From: Nesterenkonia populi
GTDB lineage: Bacteria > Actinomycetota > Actinomycetes > Actinomycetales > Micrococcaceae
Direction: 5' to 3'
Assembly (NCBI RefSeq): GCF_007994735.1
Contig: NZ_VOIL01000001.1
Coordinates: 1,364,001 to 1,428,000 of the forward strand
DNA: 64,000 bases
The translations under genes were made by a program, and so were the position numbers. Below the pieces are notes generated by a model, which was not told where the DNA came from, made no database searches, and worked only from the letters and a program-made list of their open reading frames with translations. Below are positions 1-7,321 of the stretch, piece by piece; the first letter of the stretch is position 1; the number at the start of each line of letters is the position of its first letter.

Positions 1-209
1 CCTGCGACGATGACCCGCAGTCCGCGGGTGTGAGCCTGCTTGCCGTAGTCGATCATCTCGGAGGCCATGCGGTGCGCGGAGACGACGTCGGCCTCGAAGG
101 GGACGCCGAATTCGTCAAGGGCCTCAGCGGCGGCCCTCATGACGGGCCAGTCCGAGTCGGAGCCCATGACCAGGCCCACGAGCGGACGCTCTGTGCTCTC
201 TGCGCTCAT
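1..209 (-). CDS. purE: PurE, N5-carboxyaminoimidazole ribonucleotide mutase (5' part only)
   Basis: The reverse strand reads from ATG at 209 to the window edge, giving 69 residues. The start resembles class I PurE: a GSDSDWP phosphate-binding loop near residue 17 and VVSAHR near residue 42. PurE moves the carboxylate from N5 to C4 of carboxyaminoimidazole ribonucleotide in de novo purine synthesis. It follows purK with a 4-bp ATGA overlap (206-209), so the two are translationally coupled. The 3' end lies outside the window. Confidence 0.93.
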   Translation of the reverse strand, partial: MSAESTERPLVGLVMGSDSDWPVMRAAAEALDEFGVPFEADVVSAHRMASEMIDYGKQAHTRGLRVIVA

Positions 210-1441
210 GCGGTGCCCTCCACGAGGATCTCGGCCACCTCAGCGGCGGTCTTGCGGGCTCTGCCGAGGCGGGCGCGAGCAGCGTCATAGTCCTCGTTGG
301 GCTTGGTCGTCTGGGACAGGATGTTCACATGCCCGATCTTCCGGCCGGGCTTGGGCTCTTTGCCGTACAGGTGGATCTTTGAGTGCGGGGAGCGCTGCAT
401 CGCCGCCGGCACGGCGCTGTGCAGGTTCTGGTTGGCGCCGCCGAGCAGGTTCTTCATCACCACGTGCCCGCCGGCGCCTCCGGTGACCTCGGTGGCGCCC
501 AGCGGCAGGCCGAGGACCGCGCGCAGATGCTGCTCGAACTGGCTGGTGGCGGAGCCGTCCATCGTCCAGTGCCCGGAATTGTGGGGCCGCATCGCCAACT
601 CGTTGACGTAGATCCCCGAGGGTGCGGCGTCGCTCGCGTCACCCTCGGCCACCTCGAACAGCTCCACGGCGAGCATGCCGGTCACACGGAGCTTCTCGGC
701 GAGGATGCGCGCGATGCGTTCGGCCTCGGCCAGGTGCGCCGGAGAGGTGCGGGGCGCGGGGGCGACCACTTCGTCGCACACACCATTGGTCTGGGTGGAC
801 TCCACCACCGGGTAGGGGGCGACGGCGCCGTCGCGGGTCCGTGCGATCTGAGCCGACAGCTCCCGGGTGAAGGGCACCTTCTGCTCGGCGAGCAGGCCGG
901 TGCCCTCCTCCTTCGCGCGGTCGAACCATTCGATCGCCTGGGCCACGGAGGCGGCGTCACGGATGATCATCACGCCTTTGCCGTCGTAGCCGCCGCGCGG
1001 GGTCTTCAGCACCACGGGCCAGCCGACTGCGTTCCCGAAGGACTCCAGATCCTCAGCGGTGCGGACCTCCGACCACCGCGGGTTCGGCAGGCCGAGCTCT
1101 TCCACCGCCCGACGCATGGCGAGCTTGTCCTGCGCGTACACCAGTGCAGCCGGCGTCGGGTTGAGCACCCTGCGCTGCTCCTCGAGTGCGGACAGCACCT
1201 CCGCGGGGACATGCTCGTGGTCGAAGGTGACGGCGTCGCACCCTTCGGCGAAGGCCAGGACATCGTCCACGTTCCGGTAGTCGCCGATGGTGGTCCGGGG
1301 GATCACCTGCGCGGCGGAAGCATCGGGGGAGCCGGCCAGCAGCCGCAGCTCGATGCCCAGCTCCACGGCAGCCGGGGCCATCATCCGGGCCAGCTGACCG
1401 TCTCCGAGCACACCCACCGCAGGAACAGAAATCTCAGTCAC
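206..1441 (-). CDS. purK: PurK, N5-carboxyaminoimidazole ribonucleotide synthase
   Basis: ATP-grasp enzyme that makes N5-CAIR from AIR, bicarbonate and ATP, the substrate of PurE encoded just downstream. The N-terminus carries [12 protein letters not shown], the PurK signature; [11 protein letters not shown] is the ATP-grasp glycine-rich loop; [14 protein letters not shown] is the conserved metal/substrate region. The length of about 411 residues is normal. Two GTG starts are possible, 1447 and 1441. I prefer 1441 because a CATAAT -10 element (1455-1450) lies 8 nt before it, the leaderless spacing seen at many genes here, and because PurK proteins usually begin close to the GVLG motif. Confidence 0.92.
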   Translation of the reverse strand: MTEISVPAVGVLGDGQLARMMAPAAVELGIELRLLAGSPDASAAQVIPRTTIGDYRNVDDVLAFAEGCDAVTFDHEHVPAEVLSALEEQRRVLNPTPAALVYAQDKLAMRRAVEELGLPNPRWSEVRTAEDLESFGNAVGWPVVLKTPRGGYDGKGVMIIRDAASVAQAIEWFDRAKEEGTGLLAEQKVPFTRELSAQIARTRDGAVAPYPVVESTQTNGVCDEVVAPAPRTSPAHLAEAERIARILAEKLRVTGMLAVELFEVAEGDASDAAPSGIYVNELAMRPHNSGHWTMDGSATSQFEQHLRAVLGLPLGATEVTGGAGGHVVMKNLLGGANQNLHSAVPAAMQRSPHSKIHLYGKEPKPGRKIGHVNILSQTTKPNEDYDAARARLGRARKTAAEVAEILVEGTA

Positions 1442-1449
1442 AGTCACCC

Positions 1450-1499
1450 ATTATGCGCTCCACGTCCATAGGACCCCATACCCGCAACGCCCGTAGGAT
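1450..1499. promoter_or_regulatory. Divergent purK/fmt promoter region
   Basis: CATAAT on the reverse strand (1455-1450) is 8 nt from the purK GTG at 1441. TAGGAT on the forward strand (1494-1499) is 10 nt from the fmt ATG at 1510. Neither gene would have more than a few nucleotides of leader. No clear -35 hexamers are seen. Confidence 0.45.
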
Positions 1500-1509
1500 G
1501 GACGTCGAT

Positions 1510-2472
1510 ATGAGCATCATCTTCGCGGGCACCCCGCCGATCGCCGCCGACTGCCTGCGCGAGCTCCTCGTCGCCGGCCCCGAGAAGCTCGGCGGCGAGA
1601 TCACCGCGGTGCTCACCCGCCCCGACGCGCCCGTGGGCCGCAGACGCACCCTCACACCCTCCCCGGTGGCGCAGGCCGCCGAGGAGGCGGGGCTCCCGGT
1701 GATCAGAGCGGACAAGGTAGACGACGAGGTCGCCGCGCAGCTGAAGGAGCACAGCCCGCAGCTGGGCATCGTGGTCGCCTACGGGGCGCTGCTGCCCCAG
1801 CACGCCCTCGACGTCCCTGGGCGCGGCTGGGTGAACCTTCACTACTCGGCGCTGCCCAAGCACCGGGGCGCGGCACCGGTGCAGCACGCCCTCCTCAACG
1901 GGGAGACCGCCACCGCGGCCACCATCTTCCAGCTCGAGAAGGGCATGGACGCCGGCCCCGTCCACGCCTCCGCCGAGCACCCCATCGACGAAGGGGTCAG
2001 CGCCGGGCAGCTGCTCCAGGACCTCACCAGCCTCGGCACCAAGCTGCTGCTGGATCTGACGCCGAAGCTGCTTGCCGGGACCTCAGCGCCGGCGCCGCAG
2101 CAGGGGGAGCCGAGCTTCGCGCCCAAGCTCACCCGCGACGACGCCTGCATCGACCCCGCACGTCCCGCCGCAGAGGTCATGCACCGCACCAACGCCACCA
2201 TCCCCGAACCCGGCGCCTGGACCTGGATCGGGGAGCAGCGGATCAAGCTCGGCCCCGTCCGACTCTTCCGCGGCGAGCTGCCCGACGATGCTGAGCCCGG
2301 CCAGGTGGTCACCGCCGACGAGCACGGCACCCGGCTGCCGGTGCTGGTGACAGGGCAGAGCAGCGGCGTCGTGCTCACCGAGGTGCAGCCTGCCGGCAAA
2401 AGGATGACACCCGCCGCCGACTGGCTCCGCGGCCAGCAGCAGACCCCGGTCCTGGGAGGCCACCATGACTGA
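1510..2472 (+). CDS. fmt: Methionyl-tRNA formyltransferase
   Basis: Formylates initiator Met-tRNA using 10-formyl-tetrahydrofolate. The protein (320 residues from ATG 1510) opens with IIFAGTPPIAA, the family signature, followed by the formyltransferase core GWVNLHYSALPKHRGAAP with the catalytic Asn/His region and a distal Asp in GMDAGPV. The C-terminal OB-fold part is present (RIKLGPVRLF). In-frame ATGs exist at 1453 and 1498, but they precede or overlap the TAGGAT -10 element at 1494-1499, so 1510 is preferred. The 3' end overlaps rsmB by 8 bp, the usual fmt-rsmB arrangement. Confidence 0.95.
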   Translation: MSIIFAGTPPIAADCLRELLVAGPEKLGGEITAVLTRPDAPVGRRRTLTPSPVAQAAEEAGLPVIRADKVDDEVAAQLKEHSPQLGIVVAYGALLPQHALDVPGRGWVNLHYSALPKHRGAAPVQHALLNGETATAATIFQLEKGMDAGPVHASAEHPIDEGVSAGQLLQDLTSLGTKLLLDLTPKLLAGTSAPAPQQGEPSFAPKLTRDDACIDPARPAAEVMHRTNATIPEPGAWTWIGEQRIKLGPVRLFRGELPDDAEPGQVVTADEHGTRLPVLVTGQSSGVVLTEVQPAGKRMTPAADWLRGQQQTPVLGGHHD

Positions 2473-3994
2473 GAATCCGAACCGCAGCGGCCCCCGCCGC
2501 AACGACAGGGGGCGGCAGCGCTCCCGGGGCGGCGGCAATCAGCCCCGCCAGTACTCCAAGGCCGCACCCTCCCAGCGCGCCCGGCGGGCAGACCCCGCCC
2601 GCCTCGCCGCCTTCCGCACCGTCACCGCGGTGAGCCGCGACGACGCCTACGCCAACCTCGTGCTGCCCGAGCAGATCCGCCGGGCCAAGCTCGACAAGCG
2701 CGACGCCGGCTTCGCCACCGAGCTCACCTACGGCACCCTCCGGGCCGCCGGCACCTACGACCGGATCATCGGCCAGTGCATCGACCGGAAGATCGCTGAC
2801 CTCGACGCCCCCGTGCTCGACGCCCTGCGCCTCGGCGTGCACCAGCTGCTCGCCATGCGCACCGACGACCACGCCGCCGTCAACGAGACCGTCGGCCTCG
2901 TCCGCGACCAGATCGGCGCCGGCCCCGGCGGCTTCGTCAACGCGGTCCTCCGCAAGGTCGCCGAGAAGCCCCTTGAGGCGTGGATCGAAGAGCTCACCGC
3001 TGACGCCGACCCCACCGAGACGCTCGCCATCCGCCACGCCCACCCCGCCTGGGTGGTCCGCGCCCTGCGGCAGTCCTTGAAGCTCCACGGCCGCGGGGAC
3101 GACCTCGAATCCCTCCTCGAAGCTGACAACGCCGCCCCGGAAGTCCACCTCGTCGGGCTCCCCGGGCTCGGGGAGGAGGCCGGGCAGGCCGCACTCTCCT
3201 CCGCCGTCGAGGCAGGCGCGGTCCCCAGCGAGCTCATCGAGGGCGCCGCCGTCTACAGGGGCGGCGACATCGGCCGCCTCGCCGGCGTCCGCGACGGCGC
3301 ACTGCGCGTCCAGGACATCGGCTCCCAATGGGTCGCACAGGCCCTCGCCGAGCCCGCCGTCCAGATGGGGGAGCGCTGGCTGGACCTCTGCGCCGGACCC
3401 GGGGGCAAAGCCGCGCTGCTGGCCGCGCTCGCCGCCCAGTACGAGGTCACCCTGCTCGCCAACGAGCCCGCGCCTCACCGGGCCGAGCTCGTCAGCAAGG
3501 CGCTCGCCGCCGTGGATGAGAGCGCATGGGGCGTGCGGACCGGGGACGGACGCACCATCGCTGAGACCGGCCACCCCTTCGACCGGATCCTGATCGACGC
3601 CCCCTGCACCGGCCTGGGCGCTCTGCGGCGTCGTCCCGAATCCCGGTGGCGGCGTCAGCCCAAGCACCTCGCCGAGCTGACCGTCCTGCAGTCCGAGCTC
3701 CTCGACGCCGCCGCCGACGTCCTCGAGCCGGAGGGGCTCCTCGCCTACGTCACCTGCTCGCCGCACCACGCCGAAACCGTCCTGCAGATCGAAGACGTGC
3801 TCAAGCGCCGTCCCGAGCTCACGCTGCTCGACGCCGCGGAGCCGATGCGCGAGGTCGCCCTCCCCGCTGGGCGGAGCCTCCTCACCGAGGGGCCCCAGCC
3901 GGAGGGGACAGCCGGGAAGACCGTCCAGCTCTGGCCGCACATCCACGGCACTGATGCGATGTTCTTCGCCCTGCTGCAGAAGCAGCCCGAGTGA
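2465..3994 (+). CDS. rsmB: 16S rRNA (cytosine-967-C5)-methyltransferase RsmB (Sun family)
   Basis: Makes m5C967 in 16S rRNA using S-adenosylmethionine. The first 45 residues are a basic, low-complexity actinobacterial extension. A NusB-like RNA-binding domain follows (about 45-175), then the Rossmann methyltransferase domain. Visible motifs: SAM-binding CAGPGGK with Cys309, motif IV DAPCTG with Cys381, and motif VI VTCSPHHAET with Cys431, the expected catalytic cysteine of m5C enzymes. It overlaps fmt by 8 bp and is probably co-transcribed with it. Confidence 0.95.
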   Translation: MTENPNRSGPRRNDRGRQRSRGGGNQPRQYSKAAPSQRARRADPARLAAFRTVTAVSRDDAYANLVLPEQIRRAKLDKRDAGFATELTYGTLRAAGTYDRIIGQCIDRKIADLDAPVLDALRLGVHQLLAMRTDDHAAVNETVGLVRDQIGAGPGGFVNAVLRKVAEKPLEAWIEELTADADPTETLAIRHAHPAWVVRALRQSLKLHGRGDDLESLLEADNAAPEVHLVGLPGLGEEAGQAALSSAVEAGAVPSELIEGAAVYRGGDIGRLAGVRDGALRVQDIGSQWVAQALAEPAVQMGERWLDLCAGPGGKAALLAALAAQYEVTLLANEPAPHRAELVSKALAAVDESAWGVRTGDGRTIAETGHPFDRILIDAPCTGLGALRRRPESRWRRQPKHLAELTVLQSELLDAAADVLEPEGLLAYVTCSPHHAETVLQIEDVLKRRPELTLLDAAEPMREVALPAGRSLLTEGPQPEGTAGKTVQLWPHIHGTDAMFFALLQKQPE

Positions 3995-4054
3995 TTCCGC
4001 CCACGCTCGGCCGGCTCCCCGGCATTTCCCGGGGCTGAGGGGGGTCGGCGCTGA

Positions 4055-4068
4055 TATGGTCTTGCGCT
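4055..4068 (+). promoter_or_regulatory. -10 element for leaderless manA
   Basis: TATGGT at 4055-4060 is followed by 8 nt and then the GTG at 4069, so transcription would begin at or next to the start codon. A small CCCCGG/CCGGGG hairpin sits just upstream (about 4017-4034). Confidence 0.5.
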
Positions 4069-5331
4069 GTGTTCAGGATGATCAACCCCTTCCGCGATTA
4101 CGCCTGGGGCTCCACGACCGCGTTCAGCCGGCTCTTCGGCTGGGAGGCCGCCCAGACCCCTCAGGCAGAGATGTGGATGGGCGCCCACCCCACCGGCACC
4201 TCCCGGGTGGAGACCGCCGAGGGGGAGACCGTGGGCCTCGATGCTCTGCTCGCCGAACGCCCCGAGCTGCTGGGGGCAGCGGCCGAGCAGTTCGGGCAGC
4301 TGCCGTTCCTGCTGAAGGTGCTGGCCGCGGAGAAGCCCCTCTCCATCCAGGCCCACCCCACCGTCGAGCAGGCCAAGGCTGGGTTCGAAGGGGAGGAGTC
4401 CGCTGGGATCGCTCTGGGCAGCCCAGCCCGCTGCTATCCGGATGCGCACCACAAGCCCGAGCTGATCGTCGCCCTGACCGACTTTTCGGCGCTGACCGGA
4501 TTCCGCCCGCACGCCGACGCCGCCGAGGAGCTGGGCCGCGTGCACGCCCTGGCTGAAGAGCGCGGGTACGACGACGCTGCCCTCACCGCGGTGATCAGCA
4601 CGCTCACCCGGCAGCTGGGAGGGCGGGACTACGCGGCCGCCCTCGACTTCATCCTCGCCTCCGGGCAGGAGCAGACCGCCCAGGCGGCGCAGGCCCTGGC
4701 CGCGCTCGTCCAGATGCCGGCCCCCAGTGCGGACCGTCTCAGCGCGGCCGCCTGGGACACGCTCTCCCGGATCGCCGCCAAGTTCCCGGGCGACCCGGGA
4801 ATCTTCGTGGCCCTGCTGCTCAACCGCGTGGACCTGCAGCCCGGGGAGGGGCTCTACCTGCCCGCCGGCAACCTGCACGCCTACCTCGGCGGCGCAGGCG
4901 TGGAGATCATGGCGAACTCGGACAACGTGCTGCGCGGGGGGCTGACGTCGAAGCACATCGATGTCCCGGCCCTGATCGACGTGGCCGAGACTGAGGTCCT
5001 GGACGTGCCGAACTGCGTCCCGCAGCTGGTCACCAAGGGACAGCTGGCGTACCGCCCGCCGTTTGAGGAGTTTGAGCTGACCCGCTTCTCCGTGGAGTCC
5101 CACGGCGACATCAAGCACCGCCGTCTCGAGAACGCCCCGGGCATCCTGCTCTGCACCGGCGGAAAGCTCACGGTGCTCGCCGACCAGCCCTCCGAAGGCC
5201 CCGGGCACCTGAGCCTGAAGCCGGGCGAGTCCGTGTTCATCCCCGCGGGGGAGGCCGTCCGCTTCGGCGGGGACATCGGAACCGCTGCCTACCTGGCCTC
5301 CGTGCCCGGGGCTGTGCAGGTCGCCGGATGA
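4069..5331 (+). CDS. manA: Mannose-6-phosphate isomerase, type I
   Basis: Zinc enzyme that interconverts mannose-6-phosphate and fructose-6-phosphate and so feeds GDP-mannose and polyprenyl-phosphate-mannose synthesis. The 420-residue protein has the type I motifs: QAHPTVEQA (Gln94 and His96, zinc ligands), HHKPELIVAL (Glu131, zinc ligand) and YLPAGNLHAYL (zinc-binding His). The start is GTG 4069; ATG 4078 is an alternative. A mannose-using protein O-mannosyltransferase is also encoded in this window (38082-39701). The next gene overlaps it by 4 bp (ATGA). Confidence 0.94.
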   Translation: MFRMINPFRDYAWGSTTAFSRLFGWEAAQTPQAEMWMGAHPTGTSRVETAEGETVGLDALLAERPELLGAAAEQFGQLPFLLKVLAAEKPLSIQAHPTVEQAKAGFEGEESAGIALGSPARCYPDAHHKPELIVALTDFSALTGFRPHADAAEELGRVHALAEERGYDDAALTAVISTLTRQLGGRDYAAALDFILASGQEQTAQAAQALAALVQMPAPSADRLSAAAWDTLSRIAAKFPGDPGIFVALLLNRVDLQPGEGLYLPAGNLHAYLGGAGVEIMANSDNVLRGGLTSKHIDVPALIDVAETEVLDVPNCVPQLVTKGQLAYRPPFEEFELTRFSVESHGDIKHRRLENAPGILLCTGGKLTVLADQPSEGPGHLSLKPGESVFIPAGEAVRFGGDIGTAAYLASVPGAVQVAG

Positions 5332-5861
5332 GCGGCCTGCACCGGCGTCCGCTGGACCTGCTCGGGCGGATCTGGCACGAGGTGGCGAAGTTCGGCGCCG
5401 TGGGCGGCGTCGCCTTCGTCATCGACACGGTGATCTTCCTGTCGCTGATCTCCGGGCCTATGGATGAGTCGCACGTGAAGGCGAAAGCGATCGCCGTCGC
5501 CGTCGCCACCCTGTTCTCCTGGCTGGGGAACCGCTACTGGACCTTTCGAAGCCGGCGCACCAGGACGAAGGCCCGCGAGCTGGTCATGTTCGTGACCATG
5601 AACCTCATCGGGCTGGCGATCCAGTCCGGCTGTGTGGCGTTCAGCTTCTACGTCCTGGGGCTGACATCCCCGGAGGCGTCCTTCGTCTCCGGCTCCATCA
5701 TCGGTATGGGCATGGCTATGGTGTTCCGCTTCGTCGCCTATAAGTTCTGGGTGTTCACCGGCGATGCCGAAGAGATCGTCGTCTCTGCCGAGCAGACAGG
5801 CTCCGCGGAGGAGCCGCACGCGGTCAGCGACGCAGACATGCTCAGCCCGCAGAAGGACTGA
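5328..5861 (+). CDS. GtrA family membrane protein
   Basis: A 177-residue GtrA/DPMS-type protein with four predicted membrane segments (about 20-42, 50-68, 86-110, 116-140). Family hallmarks are NRYWTF after helix 2 and RFVAYKFWVF at the end of helix 4. GtrA proteins are thought to help flip lipid-linked sugars used in cell-wall glycosylation. The 4-bp overlap with manA suggests a shared link to mannose or polyprenyl-phosphate-sugar supply; this is inference. The C-terminal tail of about 30 residues is acidic and probably unstructured. Confidence 0.88.
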   Translation: MSGLHRRPLDLLGRIWHEVAKFGAVGGVAFVIDTVIFLSLISGPMDESHVKAKAIAVAVATLFSWLGNRYWTFRSRRTRTKARELVMFVTMNLIGLAIQSGCVAFSFYVLGLTSPEASFVSGSIIGMGMAMVFRFVAYKFWVFTGDAEEIVVSAEQTGSAEEPHAVSDADMLSPQKD

Positions 5862-5865
5862 AGAG

Positions 5866-6561
5866 TCACTCCACCCCTTCCTGGCGGAGCATCTGACTCC
5901 AGGTCTCGCCCTCCGGCTCACCCTGGTAGAGCACGACGACGCCGCCGCCGACCAGGGAGCTGATCATCGCCTCAGCCGCTGCGTCGTCCCATGCGGTGAC
6001 CAGCAGCGGGGGCCTGCCCGGGGCCGGCTCCGGGCAGGCGGTGGGCGGCAGGGCCGCGACGAGCTGGTCGGGGTGCTGGCGGACCTCCGCCGAGACGTCC
6101 AGGGCCCAGGCGGGCAGGGCCTCACCTGCGGCATCCTCGAAGGAGCTGTCCAGCAGGCCCAGGGACACGCCTGCGAGCTCCTCGAACTCGGCGTCCTCGT
6201 CCTCCGCCCAGAGCAGCGGGTCCGCGGCGATCACCAGCTGCTCCGGGTTCCCAGAGCCCTCCGTACGGACCTTCAGCGGGCCGAGCGCCCGGACGGCCAG
6301 ATGCACCGCCGCGGTCTTCCAGTGCGGGGGCATGTCGATGACCACCTCGGCCTCCGGGGAGATCTCCCATTCGGAGGAGATGAGGTTGATGAGCTTCACC
6401 GCCCAGTTGGCCAGCACCCTGCCGGAGAGCTCCACGCGGTCCCCGGAGCTGCCGTCGTACCAGACCGCCGCGGGACGGGGTGAGGCGGCGAGCCGATCCA
6501 GCAGCTCGGCGTAGGTGCTCGGAGGCTCTGCGGCGGTGCCGCCCAGGGTCAGCGATGCCAT
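5866..6561 (-). CDS. TIGR03089 family protein
   Basis: This 231-residue protein matches the actinobacterial TIGR03089 family, which resembles the N-terminal part of AMP-forming acyl-CoA synthetases but is too short to contain the full adenylation domain. Recognisable stretches are AVWYDGSSGDRVELSGRVLANWAVK and VVIDMPPHWKTAAVHLAVRALG split across the first half. Function is unknown. ATG 6561 is chosen over upstream in-frame starts because a TACACT -10 lies 7 nt before it. It is convergent with the GtrA gene, only 4 bp away. Confidence 0.78.
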   Translation of the reverse strand: MASLTLGGTAAEPPSTYAELLDRLAASPRPAAVWYDGSSGDRVELSGRVLANWAVKLINLISSEWEISPEAEVVIDMPPHWKTAAVHLAVRALGPLKVRTEGSGNPEQLVIAADPLLWAEDEDAEFEELAGVSLGLLDSSFEDAAGEALPAWALDVSAEVRQHPDQLVAALPPTACPEPAPGRPPLLVTAWDDAAAEAMISSLVGGGVVVLYQGEPEGETWSQMLRQEGVE

Positions 6562-6574
6562 GCTGACCAGTGTA
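6562..6574 (-). promoter_or_regulatory. -10 element for the TIGR03089 gene
   Basis: The reverse strand reads TACACT at 6574-6569, then 7 nt, then ATG at 6561. This is the leaderless arrangement found throughout the window. Confidence 0.45.
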
Positions 6575-6624
6575 GAGCTCGCCCGCATGGGGCGCCGCGC
6601 CGGTGAGAGACACGCCGGAGCCAC

Positions 6625-6654
6625 TTGACGCCGCAGTGCTTACGCCCGTGTAAT
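6625..6654 (+). promoter_or_regulatory. Sigma70-type promoter for whiB
   Basis: TTGACG at 6625-6630 and TGTAAT at 6649-6654 are separated by 18 bp, the best -35/-10 pair in the window. Transcription from about 6661 would give a leader of nearly 60 nt with a GGGGAGG ribosome-binding site before the ATG at 6719. Confidence 0.6.
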
Positions 6655-6718
6655 TAACCGCGAGGCAAGCGAACGCATGAGTGCATGAGCACTGAATACT
6701 TGGGGAGGCCCACACGGT

Positions 6719-7321
6719 ATGGGGAAGGCACAGCACGCAGCCGAGCTGAAGACCAGCGAGGTCGGTGGCGAGCCCTCTGCACGGCGCAGAGGGCTTGATG
6801 TTCCCACTGACTGGTTCATCGACCCCGCCGACCCCTCCGCCGCAGACAAGCTGGAGCACGGCTCATCCGCGGATGACCAGGCCACCGCATACCTGCAGGC
6901 CGCTGAGGCCCTGGAGAAGGCCGTCGAGGATGAGGTCGACGCCAAAGTCACCTCGCTGACGGACGCCCCCTCCCGCCGCACTGAGATGCCGGCCCGGACT
7001 CTTCACGAGACCGGCCGCCCGCAGGAGGTCGCAGGAGAGGCGGAGCGTGAGAACGTATGGCTGGGCATCCCCAGCCTGCTGCCGTCCGAGCAGGTCGAGG
7101 GCGAGCTGGCCTGGCAGGTGGATGCCCTCTGCGCCCAGACCGACCCGGAGGCCTTCTTCCCGGAGAAGGGCGGCTCCACCCGGGACGCCAAGAAGATCTG
7201 CGGGACGTGCACCGTCAAGCAGGAGTGCCTGGACTACGCCCTGGCCAATGACGAACGATTCGGCATCTGGGGAGGTCTCTCCGAGCGGGAACGCCGCAAG
7301 CTGAAGAAGCGGAGAGCCTGA
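6719..7321 (+). CDS. whiB: WhiB family Fe-S transcriptional regulator
   Basis: A Wbl protein with a 4Fe-4S cluster that acts with the principal sigma factor as a redox-sensing regulator. The WhiB domain is at the C-terminus: Cys138 (ALCAQTD), Cys161 and Cys164 (ICGTC) and Cys170 (ECLDYAL) are the cluster ligands, followed by GIWGGLSERERR and a basic KLKKRR tail for DNA contact. Residues 1-110 form an unusually long, acidic, probably disordered extension. A strong GGGGAGG precedes ATG 6719. The context (manA nearby, envelope genes downstream) resembles the WhiB2/WhmD neighbourhood of mycobacteria, but orthology is inference. Confidence 0.93.
   Translation: MGKAQHAAELKTSEVGGEPSARRRGLDVPTDWFIDPADPSAADKLEHGSSADDQATAYLQAAEALEKAVEDEVDAKVTSLTDAPSRRTEMPARTLHETGRPQEVAGEAERENVWLGIPSLLPSEQVEGELAWQVDALCAQTDPEAFFPEKGGSTRDAKKICGTCTVKQECLDYALANDERFGIWGGLSERERRKLKKRRA

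Noticed and set aside
383-1471. A 362-codon frame antisense to purK
   Set aside because: It is a composition shadow of a conserved purine gene; its His/Gly-rich product matches nothing and it crosses the purK promoter.
4017-4034. CCCCGG/CCGGGG hairpin after rsmB as a terminator
   Set aside because: The stem is only 6 bp with no T tract and lies directly upstream of the manA -10; the evidence is too weak to call it.
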